Shown one piece after another: positions 11,020 to 21,994 of a stretch of DNA of 64,000 nucleotides. Origin of the DNA: Byssochlamys sp. IMV 00236. Taxonomy: Eukaryota > Ascomycota > Eurotiomycetes > Eurotiales > Thermoascaceae. The notes under the pieces are model-generated. The model was given only the letters and a program-made list of their open reading frames with translations. It was not told the origin of the DNA and did no database searches. The position numbers and the translations under genes are program-made. The stretch is from positions 248,362 to 312,361 of the forward strand of contig MSJH02000803.1 in assembly GCA_001931875.2 (NCBI GenBank), read 5' to 3'. Numbering within the stretch: position 1 is the stretch's first letter; each line of letters opens with the position of its first letter.

Positions 11020-12244
11020 AACGACCCGCGGGATCATCTGGTCTCATGACCCAACTCGTCTCTCTGATTCTCCTTGGGCAGGTCAATCGACCAGCTATCT
11101 ACTGACGATCGTTATGATTTTGACGTTACTGTACCAACTTGATGGACTTGTCGGCGATAGCTATGTAATATGTGCCAATACCCCCCAAAAGTTATGTGAT
11201 TTATTGTGAGGTTTCTCTACTTTTATACGAAAGAAAAAAATGCAATCTGTATTTCCTCTTCGTCTCTTTCCATAATCTATCGGTGATGGGATCCAAAAAG
11301 TGTATACCAAACAGAGTTTCCAAGCAATCTCTGTCAAGAATCGGTCTTAAACTTCTAGTTACTATCTAGTCCTCCAAATGGCGTTGGGATCGACGACTTT
11401 TTCTTCCCCCCCTCCTTACAGTGTACTCTCCCATATCTATATAATCACAAAAAAATCTAACCACGAGAAGAAAAGGCCAGAACAAATAATGTTGTTCAAT
11501 TTGTACGGTATTTTGATTTTAAGTAGGATTTCTACAGATTTAGACACTCTCGATGGTTCGAAGAGAAGGAAATTAAGAATAATACATTGTGCATATCACG
11601 TCCTGTAAGTACCGTGTATCATCAGGTTTACTTGAGCTGGCTTTTGTCCATTAGACTATCAGATCTTATTATTTACAGTAGTCCATAGGCCGGTTAGTAG
11701 CAAAGCATACTTTTACTTATGTCTTAGGTCTCGGGTCTTGGTCTTCATCCTTTTTATTTTATTTTTTTCTATTTCTTTTCTGGAAAACGGTAACTAGTTA
11801 AGATCGGATATATTAACATATAGCGCACGAGCGACAAAGGTAGGATGAGAGCTAATAAGCATACATGTGAGAATTAATGAGGGCATCTTTTTGAAATTCC
11901 CGCTTTTCAAATAGCATGGAAATTCGACCCCCTTTTTTTTCTCTCTCAGATTTTGGGATTCCGGGTTTGGAAGTCCCAGGGTATATATATAAATATAGTA
12001 GAAGTACACTCTATGCTCAAGTCTTTGACTTGACTTTTAGAACATGGTTTAGCGTGCCAGAATCCGGTTATTTTCCTCGTTGGAGGAAAGAGTCGACCAG
12101 CATATGCTGATATACTCTATAGCTGGACGCGAAAATTAGAGAGATGGGCTGTCTCCGTAGGCAGTTGATGTGCGCACAGTGCACTCTGTTAATCTGCACA
12201 GAGGAACGTCTTTTCTCTTGCGTAAGGTCGATCTCTCTCCGTCA
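11020..12244. other. Convergent intergenic region between TSC2 and GPI13
   Basis: About 1.2 kb of AT-rich sequence with T runs (11755-11775, 11930-11945) and polypurine stretches. It lies between two 3' ends and carries 3' UTRs. The open frames here are short and unconvincing, and no RNA gene or repeat family was recognised. Confidence 0.5.
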
Positions 12245-15200
12245 TCACCATCCGAAGATCTCTCCGACGCTCACGGTATTCCAGCGGAGTCCACCCACAG
12301 CAATGAGCATGACAATAACGTCCACAACAAGCAACACAGCACCGCCCATCATAAATCGCGGGCTGAAGATCCGGTATAGCATGAGATGGCGACGAAGATG
12401 TCCAGCCCAGATCGTCGTAGCAAGGTTGATGGTAGCGTAGTAGAGAATGTGGGTGGATGCGGCCTGGACTACGTCTGAAAGAAGGCTGATCGCAGGGCTG
12501 GAGGCTCCAACAGGTGAGTCAGCCTTTCCAGCAGTCTGCGCAGGTATCCGCCCACGAGTATCGACGGCGCGTTTCCATAGCACGACCAGTGGAACAGCCA
12601 CGGCGGCAAGGATCTGCGCACCAAAGGTGTTAAGGACGACAAGGAGGGGGGACCAAGGATATTTGATCGTCGAGAGAGGGATAAATGCACTCTCCCACTG
12701 GATGCTGCTGAGGGTTGCTTGGTGGCCGGTCTTAAAGTAGTGGAAAGAACCCAGAAGACCCAAGACAACTGGACCTATGGCTGAGTTGCCGATGGAGAGA
12801 GCATTCGTATCCAGAATCTCGAGAAGAGAGAGAATCTGCCAGAGCTGCAAGCCAATGGCACCCTGGCCCATAGGCTTCTGCATGAGAATGATAGCCAAAC
12901 AGAAGTTGATGACGAGAAGGAAGAAACGAGAGCCATGGACGTTCGCAAAGCCAAGGATGGTAACTGTCGTCTTGGTTCCGCTTTCTGGCGCACCCTGCGA
13001 GACGCTGATGCTCACACACGGCTTGGAATAAATAAATGTGGTTGTTCCGGCACCAAAAGCGACAGCAAGGACGATCTGTGCAAGGAGAACACGAACAGAT
13101 TTCAGTGTTTCCTTGCTGATCGACATCCACTCACCATCATCCGCAGCATCGAGCGTCCAGAAGATAGCAGCAATAAACAGCCCGACACGGAAAGCGATTC
13201 CGATCCAGAGAGTTGCTGATCCCTGGTATGATTTTGAGCCTGTATAGAAAGAACGAACGACAGCAGGCAAGAAGAGCGAAAGCAGGAAGGGAATGACGAG
13301 TTGCCATGGAGCCGAGGTTGAGGACGTGGCGGAAGCATAGTATGTAGAGCGGCAGAAAGGCATTTGCTCCTCACGGCAGAGACGAGAGAAGGACGCCAGG
13401 CGGCCTAAGATAATAAAGAGAATAGAATGATAAACTCCAAGGACCCGATCCGAAGTTGACTTCTGGCGCATCGAAGAGACACCTGCGAGGACACCAAAGG
13501 TGGTGAGGAAAAACAGCATGATCTCATCTTCCCAGATGGTGTACGAGTTCGAGGCATAGCCAATCGATTGAGAGACAGTGAAAAATACGGCAAGCCAGCC
13601 CCATAGAGAGTTTGGAAGGGGGGATGTGAGGGTCCCAGGGAACGAAAGAGTTGTCGAAAGTCCACCAAGGATACTTCCAGTCGCCGCAGCAAGCGCCGTC
13701 TGCTCCAGAATGGGTGTTTCCACCAGTCCAACTAGGCCCGACAGTAGACCAGCAGCAGCACCCACGCCCAAACCAGCGCTAACACGGACCAGCAAAGGGA
13801 ATGTAAGCTCTGTCCGGTCTGCCCTGAGCCCGCGTGCATAGAAGATGAGCACAACAATTCCTGCGAAAAGAACTGCAATGCCTTCAGCCATACTCGTGAC
13901 ATCGAATCTGGCCCATAGACCACGGCATATATTGAGGGTGTCCCGCTGGTATTCTCTGTAGGCTTCGTAGACTTCCCGAAGCGCAGCAGTGCTGGGCCTG
14001 CTAGACTTGGACAACCTCTGCCACTCGTTCTCCGCGTGAGTCCAGAGAGCAAGTGGTCCGGAAGTTTGGCTGTCATCAACACCTCGCGCGATCGCATATT
14101 CATGCTGATACCTCTTGATCTGGGCGGATGTCAGGCGGTTAACGGTCGCGAGGTTCTTGAAATCAGAGCCTCCTTTGCCCGCAAATGCCTCCTCGATCGG
14201 TGAACCAAGATTGTTGAACGGAATCGGCATACCCAGAAGCAGAGACAAAGTCGGGACGATATCGATCTGTGGGATAGGACGCTCCTTTGCATTCTTCGGT
14301 GGCAGCACATAATCAGGGCTCGTGCGGCCAAATATCCCCTTCTTCGAATACATCCACAAAGCAGCCTCGACCTCGTCGTCGGACTCGCCACCATGGTCGC
14401 CTTTAGCGTCCATGCCATGGTCACCCATTACGATGAGCAAGGTACTGTCATCGATCTGCTTGATCAGGTCACGGATTACCTGGTCCATCTGGCGTAGTTT
14501 AGCGGCCATTGCAGGATGATCCGGTCCATAGCGATGTCCGGCATGATCGACTCCTAGATAATGACCAAAGATCACGTCCCACTTGGTCGTGTTATCCGGG
14601 TGCAACAGAGGGAACAAGTGTGTATTGACTCCATTGTCGACGGTGTGGAGATCCCAAACATTAAAGGAATCGAATGGATGGGTCAGATTCGGATTGAAGT
14701 ATTGGGGGAACAAAGCATGCCAGGTGTCATCACCAAGGTGGACCAGGCTCTTTCCGGCGGCGTGTAGCTGCGCGACGAGATTGTCTTCGTCAATGGCAGT
14801 TCCCGCGAAATTCGAACCAGCATCGATGAAAGTTGGCAAGGTCCCCGTGGTCAATCCTTTCAGCCGCTGCAGCGTCGTTGTCGGAGGGTCAGCGATGAAC
14901 GGAAGAAGGAAGGCATTATCCGGAGATGCAATCGCAGTCTCGTATAGAACCGGGATATTATTGTGGAAGATATGCGGCTGTTCGCTCTCCGCGGCTGGGC
15001 GAAAAGGAACGGTAAAGTCGTAGCGCAGAGCATCAATGATGATAAAGATCGCCTTGTCAAAAGTTTTTGGGTGCCAGCATCCGTCACTAGGCGAACCAGT
15101 CCTTGACAATGTAGACCTTTGCAATACTGTATCGTCGAAAGGAAGCACATCACACTGTGATTTACTTTCCAGAACCAGCCGGGTCAACAGGAAACCCCTT

Positions 15201-15650
15201 GTAAAGAAATAAATACCAACGACATGCAAGAAACTGTTTGTACCAGGGAAGCGTCAGCACATCACATACTTCGCCTTGAAAAAAATGATCCAGGAGCGAT
15301 TCGTCCCGCAGTTCAAATGAACAAGCAATCACTTCGACGGCAGCAACTCACAGTATCCACCCCAAAACCCCAATCACGCCCACATGCTTCGTCTTAAAGT
15401 CCGCCTCCTGCTCCTTCATCCGCTGCTCCTCTCTCGCCTTCGCCGTCCTTGCAAGTTCCTCCGTTGCCCTTGCACTCTTCCCCAGTGAGGATGGGCTCCC
15501 CGACCGCGACTGAGGCTTTGACCCTTGTGATCTCAGATGCTCGATGGAGGGAGTCCGTAGACCCCTCGGGGAGGGTGTGAGAGTGCGCTGAGGGCCGGCG
15601 GTGCCATTGACATGACTGTCCCCCGCCCCGGCAGTTTTCGCAGACAGCAT
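12245..15650 (-). CDS. gpi13: GPI ethanolamine phosphate transferase 3 (Gpi13/PIG-O)
   Basis: Two exons, 15650-15352 and 15233-12245, join as phase 2 (ct|t) across a 118-nt intron to 1095 residues. A cytosolic N-terminal tail of ~90 residues (Ser/Pro-rich, then an Ala/Glu/Lys helix) leads into the signal anchor GVIGVLGWILFLHVVGIYFF. The luminal catalytic domain shows alkaline-phosphatase-superfamily motifs: IIIDALRYDF, GLTTGTLPTFIDAGSNF with the presumed Thr nucleophile, and the metal-binding MGDHGMDAKGDHGGES. The C-terminal half is a multi-spanning membrane region. Gpi13 adds ethanolamine phosphate to the third mannose of the GPI precursor in the ER; this group later joins GPI to protein. 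Length matches fungal orthologues. Confidence 0.94.
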
Positions 15651-17068
15651 CTCTGAGGGGCGTAGCAGTCGAAGCGATCACTTATTTTTAAATAAGGGAC
15701 GGAAGGTACAGAAGTACGCTTCCTGGGGCACCCTTCCAGGAGAGGGGCGTGGGAGCGGGAATATTGATATTCGTGGGGATTTCGAGGAAGAGTGGAGAAA
15801 AGGGAGAGTAGTACGGATCTGGCGGATTCAATTGGTGGACATTGGTAAAAAGGAGATCGAGAAGAAGCTATCCAACGTGTTTTAAGTGTATTCTTCCAAT
15901 GCGAACTGCCGTGGTAATCCGTTCTATCCGGACGAGTGTTCAAAATGCGAGAGTGCGGGTGGATTTGGACCAGACAAGCATGGCTAGAGCACTGGGGCCA
16001 TTATCCACTTGAGAACTTGATAGAAAAACACACGAAAACAAAGGAAAAAGAAAATACAAGTAGTGAGAGTTTCAAGATGGAAGAGAATCCAAGGAGAGGA
16101 GAGTGATCACAGAGCGTCCATGTCCAAATTTGTTTCTTCCTGACGTTGCGGAACGGACGGAGTGGGAGCGCCGGAGAAGGTCAGGAGAGCCCGCGCCCGA
16201 TTGATTGGCCCGCGCGTGGTTGGAGGTCGGCAGGCCGATCGCCTGGTCTACTTCTGCTTTGAGCTCCGTCGAGGAATTCATACTACTAACTATTTAATTC
16301 AATAATAATAATAAAATACTAATAATCAATATTCATCGAGGAGATCAATTGCTGCTCAGCAGCTGTGCGCTCATTTATTGATTTTTAGGACGGCTACGCG
16401 ATGCAGATCCAATGGCAGATGCACATGCATTTCGGGCACTCAAGGAGGGTTATTATCCAGAAACACTATTCACAGCTACTAGAACCGAGCAGCCCAGGAC
16501 GAACCGCGAGAATTGAAGGGCAGCAGAAAAAGAATCGAGAAGAAAAATGGACAGTTGCGCGCAACATCATTTCCAGCCCTAGTAACGTGGCAGGGTTCGA
16601 AGGGAAAACGGGTGGTGATGTGGCCAAGCACAAGAAATGGACGCCAAACAAGGTTTCCAAATAATAAAAAAAAGCAAGCAGCTCTCTCCTATACACAAGC
16701 CGGCTCCGGTACACCCCGTAGCCAGATCGGATCGCATCCGCGAAGGTGGCCGGAAAGATCCAAAATTGGATTTGTAGCAAACGATCCAGGCGCACAGAAG
16801 TCGCAGATTAAAGGCACAACAAACGGCGGTCGGGGGCGTCGATAGCAGCACGGGCTATGAGTCTGCATATGTGCAAGTTGCAATATCCAAAAGAGTCGTT
16901 CGAGATATAAGAACGGTAATAGAAATTAGGTCTTCGCCCGAGTATTCGTCATTTTAGAAGGTCGTCGATGGTGGTATTCTATCGAGGACGGAGGAAATCG
17001 AATTGGAAAAGAGGAATGCAAAACGAAAACGATCCATCTGATTGGGGTAACCACACGGATTGATTTCT
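15651..17068. promoter_or_regulatory. GPI13 upstream region, with one short unassigned frame
   Basis: About 1.4 kb between the GPI13 start and the 3' end of the small membrane protein gene, both on the minus strand. A minus-strand ATG frame of 69 codons (16281-16072) has no recognisable family and could be a chance frame or a small gene; I do not call it. The stretch 16290-16330 is a simple AAT/AATAAT-rich tract. The remainder is expected to hold the GPI13 promoter and the upstream gene's 3' UTR. Confidence 0.4.
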
Positions 17069-17608
17069 CTAGGACCATCTCTTCGCATCTTGCTTCTCCT
17101 TCAGCCCGCCCATGCGTTCCAGATCCAGGGACTGGAAACGCTCAGCGTCATTGGACTGATAAGGCGGGAGGTCTTCATGGCAGGGCTCCAAGCCCACGCC
17201 GCCGGTCTCGCTGATTCGAACAACGACTACCCGTCCGGACTTGCGCTTTCCGGCCTCATCCTCCTCTTCGGGGAACGTGATGCGGATCTCAGGCACGGGG
17301 CTGCTGGGAGGGCTGGAGGAGTTCTCTATAAGATTGCGCTTCTCGTCGTAGACGAAGACCGACTCCGTCTTGCCATTGGACGTAATGGTGTAACGGGGGT
17401 TGGACTTGCACTGTCCGTTGTGGATGGGGAGCTCTGATCGGGAGCGGTTCTGGCGCTTGCGACGGAGGACTAAGAGGGCCCCCACGAGCGAGAGTCCGAA
17501 CAGTATCAAGACCAGCAGAGAGATCAACAGGTTGACCATAGTCGGGGTGAGTCCCTCCTCGTTGTTGTTACCGTCATCGCGGGTAACCAGAGTCCGGAGA
17601 GCGTCCAT
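17069..17608 (-). CDS. Small single-pass membrane protein with LPxY-type motif
   Basis: Single-exon frame from ATG at 17608, 179 residues. A short N-terminal segment with acidic and Asn-rich character is followed by one clear membrane span (about residues 23-47, NLLISLLVLILFGLSLVGAL). A dibasic stop-transfer cluster LRRKRQNRSR comes next, then a ~130-residue polar tail. The positive-inside rule puts the tail in the cytosol. Near the C-terminus is DLPPYQSND, which includes L-P-P-Y, an LPxY form of the PY motif read by Nedd4/Rsp5 WW domains; a Ser/Pro-rich linker and an acidic EEEDEAGKRK patch come before. No signal peptide and no enzyme domain are visible. The function is unknown; a role as a membrane adaptor for ubiquitin ligase is only an inference. 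Confidence 0.72.
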   Translation of the reverse strand: MDALRTLVTRDDGNNNEEGLTPTMVNLLISLLVLILFGLSLVGALLVLRRKRQNRSRSELPIHNGQCKSNPRYTITSNGKTESVFVYDEKRNLIENSSSPPSSPVPEIRITFPEEEDEAGKRKSGRVVVVRISETGGVGLEPCHEDLPPYQSNDAERFQSLDLERMGGLKEKQDAKRWS

Positions 17609-19670
17609 CGCTTTCACAGGATGATCGGTAATAGCTCAAGGATTTATCAATCGCGACGCGGGGATGCTGTTGTCGTGCGGAATGTTGCCGGAAATAGACG
17701 TTTATCAATGGCTGTATGTCGGCAGAACTGGCACAACAACCATCAACCACCACGGTCGCAGAATGAGACGCAATCGCAATTCCACCGCTTACTCACAGCA
17801 AAGACTCGACAGATCCCACGGGGACTGGAAAGAATGGATCCTGTTCGGGATAGGGAGGGTATATTGGTCGGTTCAACGTGATTGTTTTTGCCTAGGTCGG
17901 CACGGTCGTAGCAAGACTGCTAGAAAGGAAAGAATGGACAGCACAGTGTACAGCTGAAAGAATGAAGCTGACACCTGCTATGGGGAGTCGAAAGAGTGGA
18001 AAGGGAATGAAGGAGGACGGTATACCCTATGCAGAGGGATAGTATGGAGGTGGTGAAGAAGGATAAAGGAGGAAGACGCAAGGCCGTCTAGACAAGGAAT
18101 GGGGGGCCTCGCGGGAGAGCGCAAGGGCCCGTTCAACGCTGGCCAGGCTGCACGACGCCAGCACAACAAGCTCGCCCACGTCGTTTGTGTCTAACTCGTT
18201 CGTCCGTAGTCTATCTTCTACTTTCTGCCCTGTTTGACACGCTTGTTGACTTGAACCGCTTGGCGGGCGCCATCTGCAATTTCCCACCTCCTGCATCCAC
18301 CTATAACGATGTTTCTGTACCTGAATTGGCGCCTCCACTGCACGCGCCGTCTCTCGCACCGTCAACTCAATCCCACTCCTTATTCGCTGCATGGCGCAGG
18401 CTATCGATTTTCCATATTTGGATACACACCAAATGCTTCTGGCTCCGGATCACAACCAAGTCGAGCTTAAAAAACTTCAATCAGGATTCTGTTCTGGACC
18501 GTTCACAGGTGGCACCGTCAACACGAAGACTCGAGGTACTTCAGACCGCCTCACATCAGAGATACGATATCCAAACTAAACAGGAGAAGCAGCCATGGTG
18601 GTTTTGGAACTCTCTCCAGTCTGGATATCTAACCGATGTCTACTTACCCCTGGCTAAAACGGCTCGCATGGTCTGACAGTGTTCGGATCTCCACTACAGC
18701 TACGGCAATGCACATTGCACACACTACCCCGTATATAACGCACGCGAGCCACTCGGTCAAGGGACAAACTCTTATTTGATTATTATTTATTCTCCGGCCT
18801 TGCAGGCGTATTTCCGTCAAATGACTTCCTGTATAGTATGCTCCCTCCCTTGTTGGCCTATATTCGTTCGGATCCATGGGATACGGAGGAACAAATCACA
18901 TTTACTTCCCTGCAGGATTTTCTTCTCCCACTTCCAAGATCCCTAGTGGGACTCCCACGCTATCCGGCGTCCACTGGGCCAAGGCAGGCAGATGGCGTCG
19001 ACCTATCAGACCGGACGGACAAGTCTGCATAAATAATGCCATGTGGTATAGTGGTCCAGATTCCAGAGCCACGTCCGTCTTCATAAACGATTCCCTCGAA
19101 GAATAGCTTAATATATCATAGTTAAGAGAATAAAAAGAGGGGTTATGTTTCAGAAACACCCCTCTGCCGATCTTCTCGTGACATTCCCAGGCGATGAAAA
19201 CATGCAGCTTAAGAAAAGCCCAGCCTACTTACATTGCCTCTCCCGTCAATGTTTCAATGCCCTCCTTAACTCGACGTTTCACTGTTTCTCTCATTCTTAG
19301 ATCTGCCCACTTGACTGGACCAGAAGTCGACGATCGTAACTGTCACCCAGGATTGTCTGCGTTGCTGCCATGTATGTATGTACGTATTACCTTGCTGCAG
19401 CGGGAAAGCACTGTTGATTATTATGAGCATAGACCGCCGATCCGTTTTAGTAGGTTATCTCTGTCTAGAGCCTCAATGTTTGCAGGATGATTGGAATCCT
19501 CACCTAGAATAGATCAAAAAAACTAGGTATTGAGCTGCCAATTCATTTGTTTTGCCTTGACTCATTCGTTTGCGGTAACGCTTTTTGTTAATCTTGCACC
19601 AGTGCACCACTCGCATAAAAAACTACCTACAGTAGGCAGGCTGTTGCGAGATATCAATCTGCGCGACTTC
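17609..19670. other. Intergenic region, promoter of membrane protein gene; no gene supported
   Basis: About 2.1 kb between the membrane-protein start and the SDR relic. Several open frames of 60-160 codons exist (for example 18185-18676), but they overlap other frames, show no domain and have low-complexity or arbitrary composition. No RNA gene was recognised. It is the left part of the gene-poor block. Confidence 0.4.
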
Positions 19671-19671
19671 T

Positions 19672-20280
19672 TCAGCTACCACGACAGCAAAAGTCACTCT
19701 TCTTCTCTGCATGCGCCTCGTCCAGGAACCCGTTAATCATCTGACCAGAGACGTATGAAGGTGCAGCGGCATTGACCCGGATACCTTTGGGAGCATTTCC
19801 ATGGCCAAAATGGTGGGTTGGGTATCTGCCGCAGACTAAGGACTGGGGATTGGGCAAGAATGACTTAGCAGAAGTCCGTACAAGATCCTTGACTGCGTGT
19901 TTGCCACAATGTAGTTTCCCACACCGGCGAAAGCGCCTTCGGATGCTAGCAATGTGAGAATCACAATTGAGCCTCTACTAGATGAGCGGTCGACTATCCG
20001 GGGCTCTTGCTGCAGCATTGCTCTCAAAACATCTCGCATAATCAGGAAGCTTCCAGTGCTGTAGACCTCATCTATCTGCCGATATTCATCCCGACTCATG
20101 GAGCTGATGGGAGTCTATCTTAGGGCACCGGTCTTAACTGTCGCTGTGGCGAGATAATTGGAGCAAAGAACTTACACCGGCGGTATTCATGCAGATATCA
20201 ATATGGGCATATTGGGATTCACGTCACGGATTGTATTCTCGACTTCAACTTCCTTTCAGACATTGATCTGCATCGCAGTA
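19672..20280 (-). pseudogene. Decayed short-chain dehydrogenase/reductase
   Basis: Pieces of one SDR lie in order on the minus strand but in different frames. They are MQINV-stop-KEVEVENTIRD (with an in-frame TGA near 20260), HIDICMNTAG (frame shift; the NNAG equivalent), SSMSRDEYRQIDEVYSTGSFLIMRDVLRAML, a RGSIVILTLLASEGAFAGVGNY block matching the catalytic Ser/Tyr segment, GKHAVKDLVRT (another frame shift, containing the YxxxK-type lysine), and GIRVNAAAPSYVSGQMINGFLDEA, after which the frame ends at 19672. The first Rossmann repeat and the C-terminal RLGKPDEIA...GG region are missing. A spliceable GTAAGT follows the NTAG block, so some gaps are probably old introns. Several disruptions together make this a relic, not a gene. 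Confidence 0.8.
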
Positions 20281-21974
20281 GCTCATATACCAGACAGTCG
20301 GACGGCACGGCTGGATATAATCGGCTCTGCTATCTACTGGGATTTTAGAAGTTCAGTAGATTTCCATCATTGTTCTCATAATTTTGAGAGGAGATGATGA
20401 ACATTAAACGCCCCTTCTCCGACTTGAACGGGCCGTGTTTCATTCCCGACTTGCGAGAAGCAATAGACGCCCTTCTCCCCGCTTTGCTGTAGGTTCGTAT
20501 CCGTCAAATGCTCTTCGACTATGAAGCCTTCATCAATGTATTCGTGCACAAATTCTGAGTCATGGCTTCGGTGTTCGGCTACCACCATCGTAGCAGCATT
20601 TTGCATTGCGTCTGGAATTCGAATTGTCCCATACTGTAAAGGCAGTGATCATAGAATGGTGCAATGGATGGATCTGTCAAATGAAATTTTGTGGATGAGA
20701 ATGAAACTGTATGTAGAAGACAAGAAGGCTACGTTCTGCCGACAGTATCTGCTCCTGTAAATTTTCTGCTTTGTCTAAATAGCTAGTATGAATGTCAAAC
20801 TGCAAAGCGCCAGCCTAGTATAGATCCGTCTACTGTTTTTACGTTATGAAGCATACGCGGGGCAAGGCAAAGCTGCAATTAGGCTACTTCCGACTCTGTG
20901 TCAGAAAGAGCCTTATGTAATTATATCTGGAATAGAATCAAATCTACCTTCTACTAATTCGAGAAAACTCGACGTGTGCTGAATATGGTCCATGCGATAC
21001 CCTAGGCAGGCGGGGGTCTAATCAGAGGCGGCATCAGGACAGCTCACTTTTATTGAATCAGCGATAGAAAGCGCTGTATTGTTTTCAAATCTATGAGATG
21101 GAGGAAGAATTCTACTTGCTAAGTTCGGGACATATTGGGGAGCTTATATCCATTTTTCAGTATACCAGCATCAAGATATCGTCACCGGGTTCTAACAATA
21201 GACCAGAAATTCCCAAATCCTTATATACGCGAATGTGTCTTTCTCACGTTCCAGATACTATATATACCCTGCACCTTCCAGCTTAGCTTTCAAACACGTC
21301 ACCGTGCCCGCTCTGGGTTTCAAGATCACATGTTTACCCCTATTACCAGTAAGCATCAAGAGTCATCTCGAGACAGGTCTCTCTTTTTTGTTAGAGCCAT
21401 ATACCATCTCACACACTGATTTCTCAGATTCTTCTATGTGGATAAACCTAGTAGTGTGATAATGTTCATTCGCGGATCATCCTCGCTCGGATGGGATATT
21501 ATTTGCAAGCAGGACGTGAGGCATATTCTCAGACGTGCCGTCCACGATTACGCTCCTACCAAAATCAATACAATCTGCTCATATCAGGAGTCATTGTGGA
21601 ATTTCTCTAGAGTGACAGTGGCGAGGTATCGATATCCGAATGAATCTATCCAAAGTCATAGTTCTTCTAATTAACATATATGACCCCAGACCAAAGGTTA
21701 CACGGCACAATTTCAATTTCCCACATAATATCCTACCGGTATCAAAAGTATCATAGAAAAACAGTAACTAATTCAACATGTATGTCCCTGTATCACATAC
21801 CCTCCATAGGTAACCGAAAACACAAATACCAAGAAGGGTAAGTATGTGCAGGTCGTCGATATAATATATCGCTATTCTTCCTTCCGTGAAAGAGCCTCTA
21901 CTAAATGGTGTATAAACACACTTTCTAGTAGAAGCTGTGTTGAAGAAGGTTTGTTACTTTGTTTTTTTTTTTTT
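20281..21974. other. Gene-poor region upstream of SDR relic
   Basis: AT-rich sequence with no convincing gene. A minus-strand frame at 20606-20376 (76 codons) has a protein-like look (SGEKGVYCFSQVGNETRPVQVGEG) and lies just 5' of the SDR relic, so it could be another broken piece, but I recognise no family. The other frames are short and overlapping. Confidence 0.35.
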
Positions 21975-21994
21975 NNNNNNNNNNNNNNNNNNNN
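21975..21994. other. Assembly gap (20 N)
   Basis: Twenty Ns directly follow a run of T (21962-21974). The true length and content are unknown. Open frames across it are artefacts. Confidence 0.99.

Noticed and set aside
16072..16281. 69-codon minus-strand ATG frame upstream of GPI13
   Set aside because: Too short and without similarity; could be a small gene or a leader frame, but nothing supports it.
18185..18676. 163-codon plus-strand frame
   Set aside because: Overlaps other frames on both strands, starts at a non-ATG codon and has no domain; likely chance.
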